Origin: Panacagrimonas sp052386745
GTDB lineage: Bacteria > Pseudomonadota > Gammaproteobacteria > Nevskiales > Nevskiaceae
DNA length: 64,000 bases
NCBI GenBank assembly: GCA_052386745.1
Contig: JBQTJW010000016.1
Coordinates: forward strand, 1 to 64,000
Direction: 5' to 3'
Part shown: positions 32,185-43,112 of the stretch, piece after piece
How the letters are laid out: every line of letters begins with the position of its first letter
Numbering within the stretch: position 1 is the first letter of the stretch
The notes under the pieces: generated by a model
What the model was told of the DNA's origin: nothing
Database searches by the model: none
What the model saw: the letters and a program-made list of their open reading frames with translations, nothing else
Made by a program: the position numbers and the translations under genes

Positions 32185-33061
32185 GCAGCGACCCCTCCAT
32201 CACCCGCACTACCTGGCCGCCGACGCGCACCGAGCGGATCTTCCCGTCCGCCTTGTTAGCCGACAGGTGCAGGTGGCTGGGGCGGCCCATTTCCACGCCC
32301 TGGTGCACGTCCCAGCGCAGCTCGCCCGTGGTGGTGGGCGACTCCCCGGCCAGGCGCGCGGCGAGCGCTGCGCCCGCCGCGCCGGTGGCGGGGTCTTCCC
32401 CGATGCCGGGCGAAAACATGCGCGCACGCAGTTCGCCCTCGTAACCCTGAACATAGACGTAGAGGCTGTGCGCCCAGCCGCCGCGGAGCAGGCGCGCCAG
32501 CGCGGTGCTGTCCACCTCGATGCCGGCCAGTACTTCCGGCGCACGCAGCGGCACCAGCAGGAACGGCATGCCGCAACTGACCTGCCGCGCAGCGTGCTGC
32601 GGCGTTCCGATGTCGGACGGTTCCAGCCCCAGCACCGCGGCAATCGTCGCGGCATCGGGCGCGGCCGGCCCCCACTTGGGCGCCTGCGGGGCGGTGAGCT
32701 CGGCAAAGCCCGGGTTGGCCGGCTTGACCCGCACCTTCACCAGGCCGATGCCTTCCTCCAGCACGACGTCCGTCTCGCGTTCAGGGTCTGCCGCAACTAG
32801 GTTCGCCAGCAGCCACGCGGTGCCGAGCGTGGGATGGCCCGCAAACGGCAGCTCCTCCAACGGCGTGAAGATGCGCGCGCGTGCCATGGCGCCAGCCTGC
32901 GTCGCGGCCTGCACGAACACCGTTTCCGACAGGTTGAACTCCCGCGCAATGGCCTGCATGCCGCTGCGCTTGAGGCCGTCGGCGCCCAGCACCACGGCCA
33001 GCGGGTTGCCGTGCAGGGGCGTGTCGGTGAACACGTCCAGCACGTGATACGACAGCCTCAC
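32174..33061 (-). CDS. PhzF family isomerase/epimerase-like protein
   Basis: PhzF-fold protein of 295 residues, a family made of two diaminopimelate-epimerase-like halves. Seen: YHVLDVFTDTPLHGNPLAVV, MQAIAREFNLSETVFV with the catalytic Glu, RIFTPLEELPFAGHPTLGTA, and FSPGIGEDPATGAAGAALA. The start is GTG 33061, which overlaps the upstream lipoprotein stop by 4 bases. True phenazine genes are absent, so its substrate is unknown. It sits between two small lipoprotein genes in a coupled trio. Confidence 0.9.
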   Translation of the reverse strand: MRLSYHVLDVFTDTPLHGNPLAVVLGADGLKRSGMQAIAREFNLSETVFVQAATQAGAMARARIFTPLEELPFAGHPTLGTAWLLANLVAADPERETDVVLEEGIGLVKVRVKPANPGFAELTAPQAPKWGPAAPDAATIAAVLGLEPSDIGTPQHAARQVSCGMPFLLVPLRAPEVLAGIEVDSTALARLLRGGWAHSLYVYVQGYEGELRARMFSPGIGEDPATGAAGAALAARLAGESPTTTGELRWDVHQGVEMGRPSHLHLSANKADGKIRSVRVGGQVVRVMEGSLHVA

Positions 33062-33363
33062 TGGAAGCGGCCGCCCGTCACGCGGCCATCGGCGTCCAGT
33101 TCGGCGAAGTAGCGGCTGTTGTCGCCGCGCAGTTCCTTGGTCGCCATCTCGCCCGGCAGCACGACGGTCAACCCGGCGTAGCGTTCGCGCAGCGCTGTCG
33201 GCGTGGGCCGCGTGGCGATGAAGGCGTTGAAGGCGTCCAGGTCGGTCACGCTGGCGCGCATGGGCGGGGTATCGGCGGGAGCGGGTGGGGCGGGCGGCGT
33301 GCAGGCGCAGGCGCACAGGCCCATGGCGAGCAGGACGGCGCTGGCATGGAGTCGGATGGTCAT
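33058..33363 (-). CDS. small hypothetical lipoprotein
   Basis: Predicted lipoprotein of 101 residues, not recognised. Seen: a signal with several cysteines (MTIRLHASAVLLAMGLCACACTPP), so that either LCAC or CAC could be the lipobox; a Pro-rich linker; and a short mature domain (ALRERYAGLTVVLPGEMATK, RGDNSRYFAELDADGRV). The stop overlaps the GTG start of the PhzF gene. First gene of the leftward trio; mnmG diverges 79 bases away. Confidence 0.75.
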   Translation of the reverse strand: MTIRLHASAVLLAMGLCACACTPPAPPAPADTPPMRASVTDLDAFNAFIATRPTPTALRERYAGLTVVLPGEMATKELRGDNSRYFAELDADGRVTGGRFQ

Positions 33364-33442
33364 GGAACCGGGCTCGAAGTGGGCGTCAAGCCTAGCATCG
33401 CGGCGTTAGAATTCGCCGCTTGCAGGCGGCGGAAGACGTGCG

Positions 33443-35323
<1,881 letters not shown>

Positions 35324-35450
35324 TGTCCGGCGCAATAAGTGTTGAAAGCCGTTACGAAAAGCGCGCCGCACACTTCGCCGCCATGATCACCTGCAGATGC
35401 ATCGTGATCCGGCTCCGGTAATTGTTGACACCGCTCAAGGAGCGTCCCGC

Positions 35451-38400
35451 ATGTGGTTGTCCGACATCTCCGTGAAGCGGCCCGTGCTGGCGACCGTGGT
35501 TAACCTGCTGATCGTGGTCTTCGGCGTGTTTGCGCTCACGACCATTTCGGTACGCGAATACCCCAACATCGACGCGCCCATCGTGTCGGTGAGTACCAGC
35601 TATACCGGCGCATCTGCGGCCGTGATCGAAACGCAGATCACGCAGATCATCGAGGACCAGATTGCCGGCATCGAGGGCGTGAAGACGCTCACCTCGTCCT
35701 CGCGCGACAGCCGCTCCAGCATTTCCATCGAGTTCGAGCTCACGCGCGACATCGACGACGCGGCCAACGACGTGCGAGATCGCGTCTCCCGCGTGCTGCG
35801 CAATCTGCCCGACCAGGCCGACCCGCCACAGGTGACCAAGGACGATGCGGACGCTTCGCCCATCCTGTTCTTCGTGCTGTCGTCGGACGCGCTCAACCGC
35901 CTCCAGCTCACGGACTATGCCTCGCGCTACCTGGAAGACCGCTTCGCCACGCTCGACGGGGTGTCGCGCGTTTCCCTGGCGGGCGACCAGCGCTATGCCA
36001 TGCGCATCTGGCTGGACCGCGACCGGCTCTCATCGCGCGGCCTGACCGCTGCCGATGTCGAAAACGCCATCACGCGCCAGAACGTGGAGCGTCCCGCCGG
36101 ATTGATCGAATCGCGCGACATGGAATTCACGCTGCGCACCGAGCGCCAGTATTCGACGCCCGCGCAGTTCGGCGAACTGGTGGTGTCCCGCGGCACCAAC
36201 GGCTTCCCGGTGCGCATCAAGGACGTGGCGCGCGTGGAACTGGGGGCCGAGAATCCGCGCACCGCGTTCCGCGCCAACGGCCACGAAACGCTGGGCATCG
36301 GCATCAGCAAGACCTCAAACGCCAATACGCTATCGGTTGCGCGCGCGGCCAAGGCGCTGGCGGTACGGATCCAGTCGGAGCTGCCAGCCGGCATGCGCCT
36401 GGAGGTCAACAACGACTCTTCCGCGTTCATCGAAGCCGCCCTGCACGAGGTGAAGATGACGCTGGTCTACGCGGCACTGTTCGTCATTGCCGTCATCTAC
36501 CTGTTTCTGGGCAGCGTGCGCGCCACCCTGATCCCGGCCGTGACGGTGCCGATCTCGCTGGTGGCCTCGTTCATTTTCCTGGCCGCGTTCGGATTTTCCA
36601 TCAACATCCTCACGCTGCTGGCGCTGGTGCTGGCCATCGGCCTGGTGGTGGATGACGCGATCGTGATGGTGGAAAACATCCATCGCCGCCTCGAATTCGG
36701 TGAGCCGCCGCTGCTCGCGGCGTTTCGCGGCGCCCGCGAAGTGGGCATGGCCATCATCGCCACCACCGCAGTTCTGATGGCCGTGTTCACGCCGCTGGCC
36801 CTGCTCGACGGCAACATCGGCCGGTTGTTCCGCGAATTTGCCCTGGCCCTGGCGGCATCCGTGGGCTGTTCGGGGCTGGTGGCGCTCACGCTGGCGCCCG
36901 TGCTCTCGGTGTGGCTGCTGCGCCGGCACGAGCACCGCAGCCGGTTCTTCGTGCGTTTCGACGCTGCCTTCGACCGGTTCAGCGGCGGCTACGCCCACCT
37001 GCTGCGCGTCTTCACGCGGCGGCCGGCCCTGTCGCTGCTGGTGCTGGCCGGGTTGCTGGTTGCCACCGGCGTGCTGTTCCTGGCCATTCCCAGGGAATTT
37101 ACGCCCACGGAAGATCGCGGGCAGTTCAACATCAATGTCACCGCGCCAGAAGGCGCGAGCTTCGCCTACACCGAGGGGGTGATGGCCGAGGTGGAGAAGC
37201 CGCTGCTGGAGAGGCTCGGCAAGGGCGAAATTGCGCAGGTGCTGTTCCGACTTCCGGGGTTCGGCGGTGCCACGCAGTCGAACACCGGGGCGCTCGCCGC
37301 CACGCTGGCGCCCTGGGATCAACGCTCGCGCACCGCCCTGCAGATTGGGGAAGACCTGGCCAGGTCCTTGACCCAGGTCACCGGCGCCCGCGCCATCGTG
37401 ATCCAGCGCGGCGGCTTTCGCACGCGTGGCGGGCAACCCGTCCAGCTGGTCATGGGCGGACCCAACTACGAGCAGCTTGCCCAATGGCGCGACCGCGTGC
37501 TGCCACGGATCGCGACGGAGATTCCGCAGCTCATCCGCGTGGATTCGGACTACAAGGAAACCAAGCCGCAGCTCAGGCTGGACGTCGATGTGGGCCGTGC
37601 CGGGGACCTGGGCGTGCAGGTGGCGGACATCGCCCAGGCCATCGAATCGATGTTCGGCGAGCGCCGGGTTTCGCGGTACCAGGACCGCGGCGAGGAATAC
37701 GAGGTGATCCTGCAGGCACCGGCCGCTGACCGCACCAACGCGGACGCACTGGGACAGGTGAACGTGCGTTCGCTGTCCGGCTCGCTCATTCCGCTGTCCA
37801 ACCTGGTCACGGTCCGGGAGGAGTCCGCTGCGGCGACCTACAACCGCGTGGATCGCCTGCGTGCCATCACGTTCAGCGCCAATCTTGCGCCCGGATTCAC
37901 GCTCGGGACGGCGCTCACGGCGCTGGAAAGGATCGTGCGCGAGGAAACCCGTGACCAGGCGCGAATCACCTACGCAGGAGAGTCGCGCGAGTTCCGCGAG
38001 GCCAGCAGCGCGCTCTACTTCACGTTCGCCATGGCGCTGGTCATCGTGTACCTGGCACTGGCGGCGCAGTTCGAGAGCTTCATCCACCCCATCGTGATCC
38101 TCAGCACGGTGCCGCTGGCGCTCTTTGGTGCGCTGGCCGCGCTGTGGCCGCTGGGCATGACGCTCAACGTGTACTCGCAGATTGGCATCGTGATGCTCGT
38201 CGGGCTGGCCGCCAAAAACGGCATTCTGATCGTGGAGTTCGCCAATCAGCGGCGCGACCAGGGCCTGGACTTCGACGAAGCGCTGGTGGAGGCCGCTCAG
38301 GTTCGCCTGCGCCCTATCCTCATGACGTCCATCGCCACCATCGCGGGCGCTGTTCCGCTGATGCTGACCGCCGGCGCCGGATACGAGGCGCGGCGCATCC

Positions 38401-38564
38401 TGGGCGTGGTGATTGCCTTCGGCGTCGCCTTCTCGACGGTATTCACCTTGGTCATGGTGCCCTCGTTCTACGCCGCGCTGTGCCGCCGCACCGGTTCACC
38501 GCAGCGACACGCTGCCGAGCTGGAAAGACAGGGCGGCGAACCCGCGGAGCCGCGCACGGCGTGA
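35451..38564 (+). CDS. RND family efflux transporter permease, orphan
   Basis: Inner-membrane proton-driven exporter of 1037 residues, HAE1/AcrB-like. Seen: N-terminal LSDISVKRPVLATVVNLLIV; REYPNIDAPIVSVSTSYTGA; the TM4 proton relay GLVVDDAIVMVENI; the TM10 Lys in VGLAAKNGILIVEFANQRR; and twelve hydrophobic segments. ATG 35451 follows AAGGAG and was preferred to an in-frame ATG 54 bases upstream. No membrane fusion or outer-membrane partner gene is adjacent, so it must borrow partners encoded elsewhere. Substrate unknown. Confidence 0.93.
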   Translation: MWLSDISVKRPVLATVVNLLIVVFGVFALTTISVREYPNIDAPIVSVSTSYTGASAAVIETQITQIIEDQIAGIEGVKTLTSSSRDSRSSISIEFELTRDIDDAANDVRDRVSRVLRNLPDQADPPQVTKDDADASPILFFVLSSDALNRLQLTDYASRYLEDRFATLDGVSRVSLAGDQRYAMRIWLDRDRLSSRGLTAADVENAITRQNVERPAGLIESRDMEFTLRTERQYSTPAQFGELVVSRGTNGFPVRIKDVARVELGAENPRTAFRANGHETLGIGISKTSNANTLSVARAAKALAVRIQSELPAGMRLEVNNDSSAFIEAALHEVKMTLVYAALFVIAVIYLFLGSVRATLIPAVTVPISLVASFIFLAAFGFSINILTLLALVLAIGLVVDDAIVMVENIHRRLEFGEPPLLAAFRGAREVGMAIIATTAVLMAVFTPLALLDGNIGRLFREFALALAASVGCSGLVALTLAPVLSVWLLRRHEHRSRFFVRFDAAFDRFSGGYAHLLRVFTRRPALSLLVLAGLLVATGVLFLAIPREFTPTEDRGQFNINVTAPEGASFAYTEGVMAEVEKPLLERLGKGEIAQVLFRLPGFGGATQSNTGALAATLAPWDQRSRTALQIGEDLARSLTQVTGARAIVIQRGGFRTRGGQPVQLVMGGPNYEQLAQWRDRVLPRIATEIPQLIRVDSDYKETKPQLRLDVDVGRAGDLGVQVADIAQAIESMFGERRVSRYQDRGEEYEVILQAPAADRTNADALGQVNVRSLSGSLIPLSNLVTVREESAAATYNRVDRLRAITFSANLAPGFTLGTALTALERIVREETRDQARITYAGESREFREASSALYFTFAMALVIVYLALAAQFESFIHPIVILSTVPLALFGALAALWPLGMTLNVYSQIGIVMLVGLAAKNGILIVEFANQRRDQGLDFDEALVEAAQVRLRPILMTSIATIAGAVPLMLTAGAGYEARRILGVVIAFGVAFSTVFTLVMVPSFYAALCRRTGSPQRHAAELERQGGEPAEPRTA

Positions 38565-38870
38565 GAAAAGCCTGCGCAGGTACGTTTCGGGATCGAGACG
38601 GATGCCCAGATTCTTGAATAGCGGGATAGCCGACGCAGCCGATCCTGTCTCAAGGCCGTGCGTGGAGCGCCGCTGACTGTCTTCCCGGGTTTGCCCAGTC
38701 TCTGGTCGTACTTCAATCCGCGAATCCAGGCCGAACGGGCTAGGGCTGTCCTCGTGACCTCGATGGCCCAGACCCAGGAGACCTGCCCGGGGACCAAGCC
38801 GTTGGCCGTCACAACTTAGGCCGCGCAAGGCAGATCTCAGCCCGCAGACGGCTATCCTGACGGGGCGATC
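38565..38870. other. 306-base gap, no gene recognised
   Basis: Lies between convergent RND permease and M48 protease genes. Short open frames exist on the minus strand, but they continue into the reverse of the RND gene and resemble no protein I know. No hairpin with a T-run was found. Confidence 0.4.
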
Positions 38871-39662
38871 TCACTCGTTGCACTGCGGCTTCAGGCCCTT
38901 GCCGAGCGCGGCAACGTACAGGCTCTGCGCCGTCTTCATGCGGCCATTCAATGCGCTGATGCGGGTTTCATCTGAAGGGTGGGTGGACAGGATTTCCGGA
39001 GGCTTGCCGCCACTCTGCTTCGCCATGTTCTGCCAGAGTGCGACGGAAGCACGTGGATCGAAGCCGGCCATGGCCATGAGATCAAGGCCGAGCAGGTCAG
39101 CCTCCGATTCGTGGCTGCGCGAATACGGCAGCAGGAACAGGGCGTTGACGCCGAGACCATACAGCTGGCCAATCCCGTAGGCGTTGGCCAGCGCTCCGCC
39201 GATCTGCGCCGGAATGTTGGCCGACGCGCGCTCGGCGGAGTGTCGGGCGAGAACGTGTGCCACCTCGTGACCGATGACCGCAGCAACCTGGTCCTGTCCC
39301 CTGGCGACGTTCAGCAGGCCGGTAAAGACGCCAATCTTTCCACCCGGCAGGGCAAACGCGTTCACGTCCTTGCTTTCAAAGACGCTGACTTCCCAGCTGG
39401 GGGGAACGCTCAGTTCGCCCTGCTCACGCAGCAAGGGGACCTGCCGGGTGATGTGGCTGGATATGCACTGGATATAACCAACGGTTCCCGCGTCCTTGGA
39501 CTGCGGAATCTGCTTCTGCATCTGCTGGAACGAAGCCACTCCCTGTTGCGCGATGGACGAGTCCGACACGATGAGCAGCTGCTTGCGGCCCAGAGGCGAC
39601 GTGGCACAGGCCGCCAGGATTAACGCCATTGCAACAGCAGAAAAAACACCGAGGTGACGCAT
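38871..39662 (-). CDS. M48 family metalloprotease lipoprotein (LoiP/BepA-like)
   Basis: Periplasmic zinc protease anchored as a lipoprotein; 263 residues. Seen: lipobox LAAC (MRHLGVFSAVAMALILAAC), FALPGGKIGVFTGLL, the zinc motif AAVIGHEVAHVLARHSAE and the third-ligand region SHESEADLLGLDLMA with DPRASVALWQNM. Homologs LoiP and BepA degrade or assist misassembled outer-membrane proteins. No TPR domain follows, so it is closer to LoiP than to BepA. It stands alone. Confidence 0.92.
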   Translation of the reverse strand: MRHLGVFSAVAMALILAACATSPLGRKQLLIVSDSSIAQQGVASFQQMQKQIPQSKDAGTVGYIQCISSHITRQVPLLREQGELSVPPSWEVSVFESKDVNAFALPGGKIGVFTGLLNVARGQDQVAAVIGHEVAHVLARHSAERASANIPAQIGGALANAYGIGQLYGLGVNALFLLPYSRSHESEADLLGLDLMAMAGFDPRASVALWQNMAKQSGGKPPEILSTHPSDETRISALNGRMKTAQSLYVAALGKGLKPQCNE

Positions 39663-40134
39663 AGGATCCTTCGAGCGTGCGGGAAGAGGCGGTAATGGTA
39701 CTCAAGTGAAATTGAACCGCGTTTGAATTGCAGCGAGCCCAATCTGCAATTCGCTGGGCTACGCTCAACGGCGAGCAATTTCCAGGCTTGCCAGCCCCTC
39801 TGGCTGCTGTAATGGAAAGCGGCACTGATGCTGGGCGGCTGGACCAGACCCGATGCGAGCTCGGTGTCCGCCGTATTCGGGTCCAAATCACCTATCCCTA
39901 CGTGGTCATGGACGAGACAACCGCCCGGCTTCAGCAGAAATTGGGATTGCGGGTCGTGGGCGTCTGGCGGCCGTGCCGGGCAGCGCTGCGACCAGAAACA
40001 TCTCCGACGTGGGCATGGTACCGACCCGGCATTCGCCGCAGCCAAGGGTCAGAGGACCGATTGATCGCGTCGGATCTACCCCCCTCAAAACGAAAAAGAG
40101 ACAGCCGATCTCTCGACTATCTCCTTGATTCCAC
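39663..40134. other. 472-base region without a recognisable gene
   Basis: Lies upstream of the M48 gene and downstream of tRNA-Val. It is visibly less GC-rich than the flanking genes. An open frame crosses 39728-40198 on the plus strand but runs straight through the antisense of the tRNA and matches nothing I know; frames on the minus strand are no better. The tRNA-Val terminator lies at 40093-40113. The rest may be decayed sequence. Confidence 0.45.
40093..40113 (-). terminator. intrinsic terminator of tRNA-Val
   Basis: On the minus strand, 21 bases after the tRNA, AGAGA pairs with TCTCT around a 7-base loop (40097-40113), followed at once by TTTTCGTTTT. The stem is short, but the T-rich tail and position fit. 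Confidence 0.6.
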
Positions 40135-40209
40135 TGGTGGATGGTACAGGGATCGAACCTGTGGCCCCCGCCGTGTGAAGGCGATGCTCTACCGCTGAGC
40201 TAACCATCC
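40135..40209 (-). tRNA. tRNA-Val (CAC anticodon)
   Basis: 75 bases including the encoded CCA. The 7-base-pair acceptor stem GGATGGT/ACCATCC is perfect, discriminator A. D-arm GCTC...GAGC, anticodon loop TTCACAC giving CAC (reads GUG), and T-arm ACAGG-TTCGATC-CCTGT are all present. A promoter and a terminator flank it. Confidence 0.95.
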
Positions 40210-40234
40210 GTGTATCGGGGCAAAACGGGTGCGA

Positions 40235-40263
40235 ATGGTAGGAGGCACGGGCGGATGCGTCAA
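40235..40263 (-). promoter_or_regulatory. sigma70-type promoter of tRNA-Val
   Basis: On the minus strand TTGACG (40263-40258) is followed by a 17-base spacer and TACCAT (40240-40235). The tRNA 5' end is 26 bases further on. Good match and spacing; the start point is inferred. Confidence 0.7.
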
Positions 40264-40276
40264 TCGCCCGCGGTGC

Positions 40277-40729
40277 TTATTTTGCGGGGCGGCGGCCGTA
40301 CATGGCGATGGTGTTCATGGTCACCACCACTTCGCCGTGCTGGTTGGTACCGAAGTATTCGCTACGCACCACGCCGCGGTCTGGCTTGGAGGTGGAGGGA
40401 ATGGTTTCGAGCACGTTCAGGGTGCCACGCAGGCTGTCGCCGGGGCGCACGGGCTTGATCCAGCGAATCTTGTCCACGCCGGGTGAGCCCAGGCCGGAGG
40501 TATTCAGCAGCAGGCCGTCCACCAGCAGGCGCATCAGGGTGGAGCAGGTGTGCCAGCCGCTGGCCACCAGCCCGCCGAAGTGGGATTTGCGCCCGGCTTC
40601 CTCGTCGAGATGGAACGGCTGCGGGTCGAATTGGCGGGCAAAGTCGATGATCTCGCCTTGCGTGAAGGTGTGGCTTCCCAGTTCGATGGTCTGGCCGGCG
40701 TGAAAATCTTCGAAGTAGAGCAGGCTCAT
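40277..40729 (-). CDS. MaoC family dehydratase (hotdog fold)
   Basis: Single hotdog-domain protein of 150 residues. Seen: YFEDFHAGQTIELGSHTFTQ, then the hydratase motif region IIDFARQFDPQPFHLDEEAG and HFGGLVASGWHT with the catalytic Asp/His pair, and WIKPVRPGDSLRGTLNVLET. Such proteins hydrate enoyl-CoA-type substrates; the true substrate is unknown. It lies 37 bases downstream of tadA on the same strand. Confidence 0.9.
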   Translation of the reverse strand: MSLLYFEDFHAGQTIELGSHTFTQGEIIDFARQFDPQPFHLDEEAGRKSHFGGLVASGWHTCSTLMRLLVDGLLLNTSGLGSPGVDKIRWIKPVRPGDSLRGTLNVLETIPSTSKPDRGVVRSEYFGTNQHGEVVVTMNTIAMYGRRPAK

Positions 40730-40766
40730 GGTCGGCAGAAAGGGCAGATGGTGGGTGGTCGCTTCA

Positions 40767-41225
40767 TCAGCGGCGGGAGCGGAAGAACTGGCGCAGCACC
40801 TCGCCGCACTCGGCTTCCATCACGCCGCCTTGCCAGTCCACGCGATGGTTCAGGCGCGGCTGGGCGATGAGGTCGTACAGCGAGTGCACGGCGCCGGCCT
40901 TGGGGTCGGCCGCACCGAACACCAGGCGCTGCACGCGGGAATGGATGATGGCGCCCGCACACATGGCGCAGGGTTCGAGCGTGACGTACAGCGTGGTGCC
41001 CGGCAGGCGGTAGTTCTGTTCGCGGCTGGCGGCGGCGCGCAGGGCCAGCATTTCGGCGTGGGCGCTGGGGTCGCAGGTGGCGATGGGCCGGTTCCAGCCC
41101 TCGCCGATCACCTCGTTGTCGCGCACCAGGATGGCGCCCACCGGCACCTCCTGCGCCGCCGCCGCGCGGTGGGCCAGGGCGAGCGCCTGTGTCATCCAGT
41201 GAAGATCGCTGGGCGGCTCCGGCAT
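40767..41225 (-). CDS. tadA: tRNA-specific adenosine deaminase
   Basis: Converts wobble adenosine 34 of tRNA-Arg(ACG) to inosine; 152 residues. Seen: the zinc and catalytic motif CDPSAHAEMLALRAAA and the second ligand pair TLEPCAMCAGAIIHSRVQRL, then GAADPKAGAVHSLYDL. The start directly abuts the stop of the upstream GDT1-like gene. ATG 41225 gives a normal N-terminus; an upstream frame is noise. Confidence 0.95.
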   Translation of the reverse strand: MPEPPSDLHWMTQALALAHRAAAAQEVPVGAILVRDNEVIGEGWNRPIATCDPSAHAEMLALRAAASREQNYRLPGTTLYVTLEPCAMCAGAIIHSRVQRLVFGAADPKAGAVHSLYDLIAQPRLNHRVDWQGGVMEAECGEVLRQFFRSRR

Positions 41226-41498
41226 TCAGGTGCCCGCCAGCCCCGCGCGCAGAGTCCACAGGCCGATGACGACGAAGCCCACGCCGGCAATGACCTGCAG
41301 GTGCTTGGGATTGATGTGCTGCGACACGAAGCTTCCCGCCAGCACGCCGATGGCGCTGGCAATCACCAGCGCGCTGGCCGAGGCGGCAAACACGATCCAC
41401 TTCGCTCCGGGCTTGTCGGCAGAGAACAACACGGTGGCGAGCTGCGTCTTGTCACCCAGTTCGGCGAGGAACACCGTGGCGAACACTTTCCAATCCAT
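41226..41498 (-). CDS. TMEM165/GDT1 family transporter, single-repeat form
   Basis: Membrane protein of 90 residues from the UPF0016/GDT1 family, whose members move Mn2+ or Ca2+ against protons. Seen: the signature ExGDKT as FLAELGDKTQLATVL and three hydrophobic segments. Full-length relatives have two such repeats; this protein carries one, so it would have to dimerise (inference). No Mn riboswitch was seen upstream in the 9-base gap to guaA. Confidence 0.88.
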   Translation of the reverse strand: MDWKVFATVFLAELGDKTQLATVLFSADKPGAKWIVFAASASALVIASAIGVLAGSFVSQHINPKHLQVIAGVGFVVIGLWTLRAGLAGT

Positions 41499-41507
41499 GG
41501 CCGCGCC

Positions 41508-43079
41508 TCACTCCCACTCAATGGTGGCGGGCGGCTTGGACGAGACGTCGTAGGTCACGCGCGACACGCCCGCGATCTCGTTGCAGATCCGGCGCGAGCA
41601 GGTTTCGAGCAGTTCCCAGGGCAGGTGCGCACAACGTGCGGTCATGAAGTCGATGGTCTGCACCGCGCGCAGGGCGATCACCGGCTCGTAGCGGCGGCCG
41701 TCGCCGGTCACGCCCACGCTCTTCACCGGCAGGAACACGGCGAACGCCTGCGAGGTCTTGTCGTACCAGCCGCTGCGGCGAAGTTCTTCGATGAAGATGT
41801 CGTCGGCCTGGCGCAGGGTGTCGGCCGCGTCCTTGGTGACCTCGCCCAGGATGCGCACGCCCAGGCCGGGCCCGGGAAAGGGATGGCGGAACACCATCTC
41901 GCGCGGCAGGCCCAGCTCCAGGCCGATGGCGCGCACCTCGTCCTTGAAGAGTTCGCGCAGTGGCTCCACCAGCTTGAGCTTCATGTGCTCGGGCAGCCCG
42001 CCCACGTTGTGGTGGCTCTTGATGACGTGCGCCTTGCCGCTGCGCGCGCCGGCGGACTCGATCACGTCCGGGTAGATGGTGCCCTGCGCCAGGAAGCGCA
42101 CGTCTGGAATCCTGGCCGCTTCCTCGTCGAACACCTCCACGAACATGCGGCCGATGATCTTGCGCTTGGCCTCCGGGTCGCTCACACCCTTGAGCGCGGC
42201 CAGAAAACGCGCCTCGGCGTTCACGCGGATCACGCGCACGCCCAGGTGGCGCTCGAACACGCGCATCACCTGGTCGCCCTCGTGCAGGCGCAGAAGGCCG
42301 GTGTCGACGAACACACAGGTCAGCTGCTGGCCGATCGCGCGGTGCAGCAGCGCCGCCACCACCGATGAATCCACGCCGCCCGAAAGACCCAGCAGCACGT
42401 GGCCGTCGCCCACCTGTTCGCGCACGCGCTCGGCCGCGTCCTCGATGATGTTGACCGGCGACCAGGCCTTGCCGCAGCCGCAGATTTCGTGCACGAAACG
42501 CTGGTAGATGCGCGTACCCTGGGGGGTGTGCGTGACCTCGGGGTGGAACTGCAAGCCGTAGTAGTGGCGTTCCTCGTCGCCCATGCCGACGATGGGCACG
42601 TCCGACGTGGAGGCAATCAGCTTGAAGCCCTGTGGCAGTTCGGTGACGCGGTCGCCGTGGCTCATCCACACGTCGAGCAGTCCGTGGCCCTCGGCGTTGA
42701 TGCGATCGTCGATGTTGATGAGCAGGGTCGAATGGTTGCGTGCCCGCACTTCGGCATAGCCGAATTCCTTCGACGGCGACGCTTCCACCGCGCCGCCAAA
42801 CTGCACCGCCATGGTCTGCATGCCGTAGCAGATGCCGAGCACGGGAACGCCCAGCTTCCACACGGTGTCCGGCGCGCGCGGCGAACCGAAATCGGTCACC
42901 GACTCGGGGCCGCCGGACAGGATCACGCCGCGCGGGGCGAAGTCGACAATGAGCTTTTCATCCGCATCCCAGGGATGGAGCTCGCAGTAGACACCCAGCT
43001 CGCGCACGCGGCGCGCGATCAGCTGGGTGTACTGGGAACCAAAATCGAGGATGAGGATGCGATCGGCGTGAATGTTCAC
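41508..43079 (-). CDS. guaA: GMP synthase (glutamine-hydrolysing)
   Basis: Converts XMP to GMP using glutamine and ATP; 523 residues. Seen: an N-terminal glutamine amidotransferase with PVLGICYGMQTMA (catalytic Cys) and GLQFHPEVTHT; the PP-loop LGLSGGVDSSVVAALLH; FVDTGLLRLHEGDQV; and a C-terminal dimerisation domain with PFPGPGLGVRILGE and the terminal PPATIEWE. The start is GTG 43079. guaB is not adjacent, unlike in many gammaproteobacteria. Confidence 0.97.
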   Translation of the reverse strand: MNIHADRILILDFGSQYTQLIARRVRELGVYCELHPWDADEKLIVDFAPRGVILSGGPESVTDFGSPRAPDTVWKLGVPVLGICYGMQTMAVQFGGAVEASPSKEFGYAEVRARNHSTLLINIDDRINAEGHGLLDVWMSHGDRVTELPQGFKLIASTSDVPIVGMGDEERHYYGLQFHPEVTHTPQGTRIYQRFVHEICGCGKAWSPVNIIEDAAERVREQVGDGHVLLGLSGGVDSSVVAALLHRAIGQQLTCVFVDTGLLRLHEGDQVMRVFERHLGVRVIRVNAEARFLAALKGVSDPEAKRKIIGRMFVEVFDEEAARIPDVRFLAQGTIYPDVIESAGARSGKAHVIKSHHNVGGLPEHMKLKLVEPLRELFKDEVRAIGLELGLPREMVFRHPFPGPGLGVRILGEVTKDAADTLRQADDIFIEELRRSGWYDKTSQAFAVFLPVKSVGVTGDGRRYEPVIALRAVQTIDFMTARCAHLPWELLETCSRRICNEIAGVSRVTYDVSSKPPATIEWE

Positions 43080-43112
43080 GGCGCGTACGGAAGGAGGGGA
43101 GTGGCGCGTATT

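Noticed and set aside
36330..38087. 585-residue minus-strand frame opposite the RND permease
   Set aside because: His/Gln/Arg-rich composition typical of an antisense shadow; the plus strand carries a full permease.
38468..38828. Minus-strand frames in the gap after the RND gene, considered as transposase fragments
   Set aside because: No catalytic or family motif could be identified, and half of each frame is antisense to the RND gene.
39728..40198. 156-residue plus-strand frame upstream of maoC
   Set aside because: It runs through the antisense of tRNA-Val and resembles no family; its length is explained by chance in high-GC DNA.
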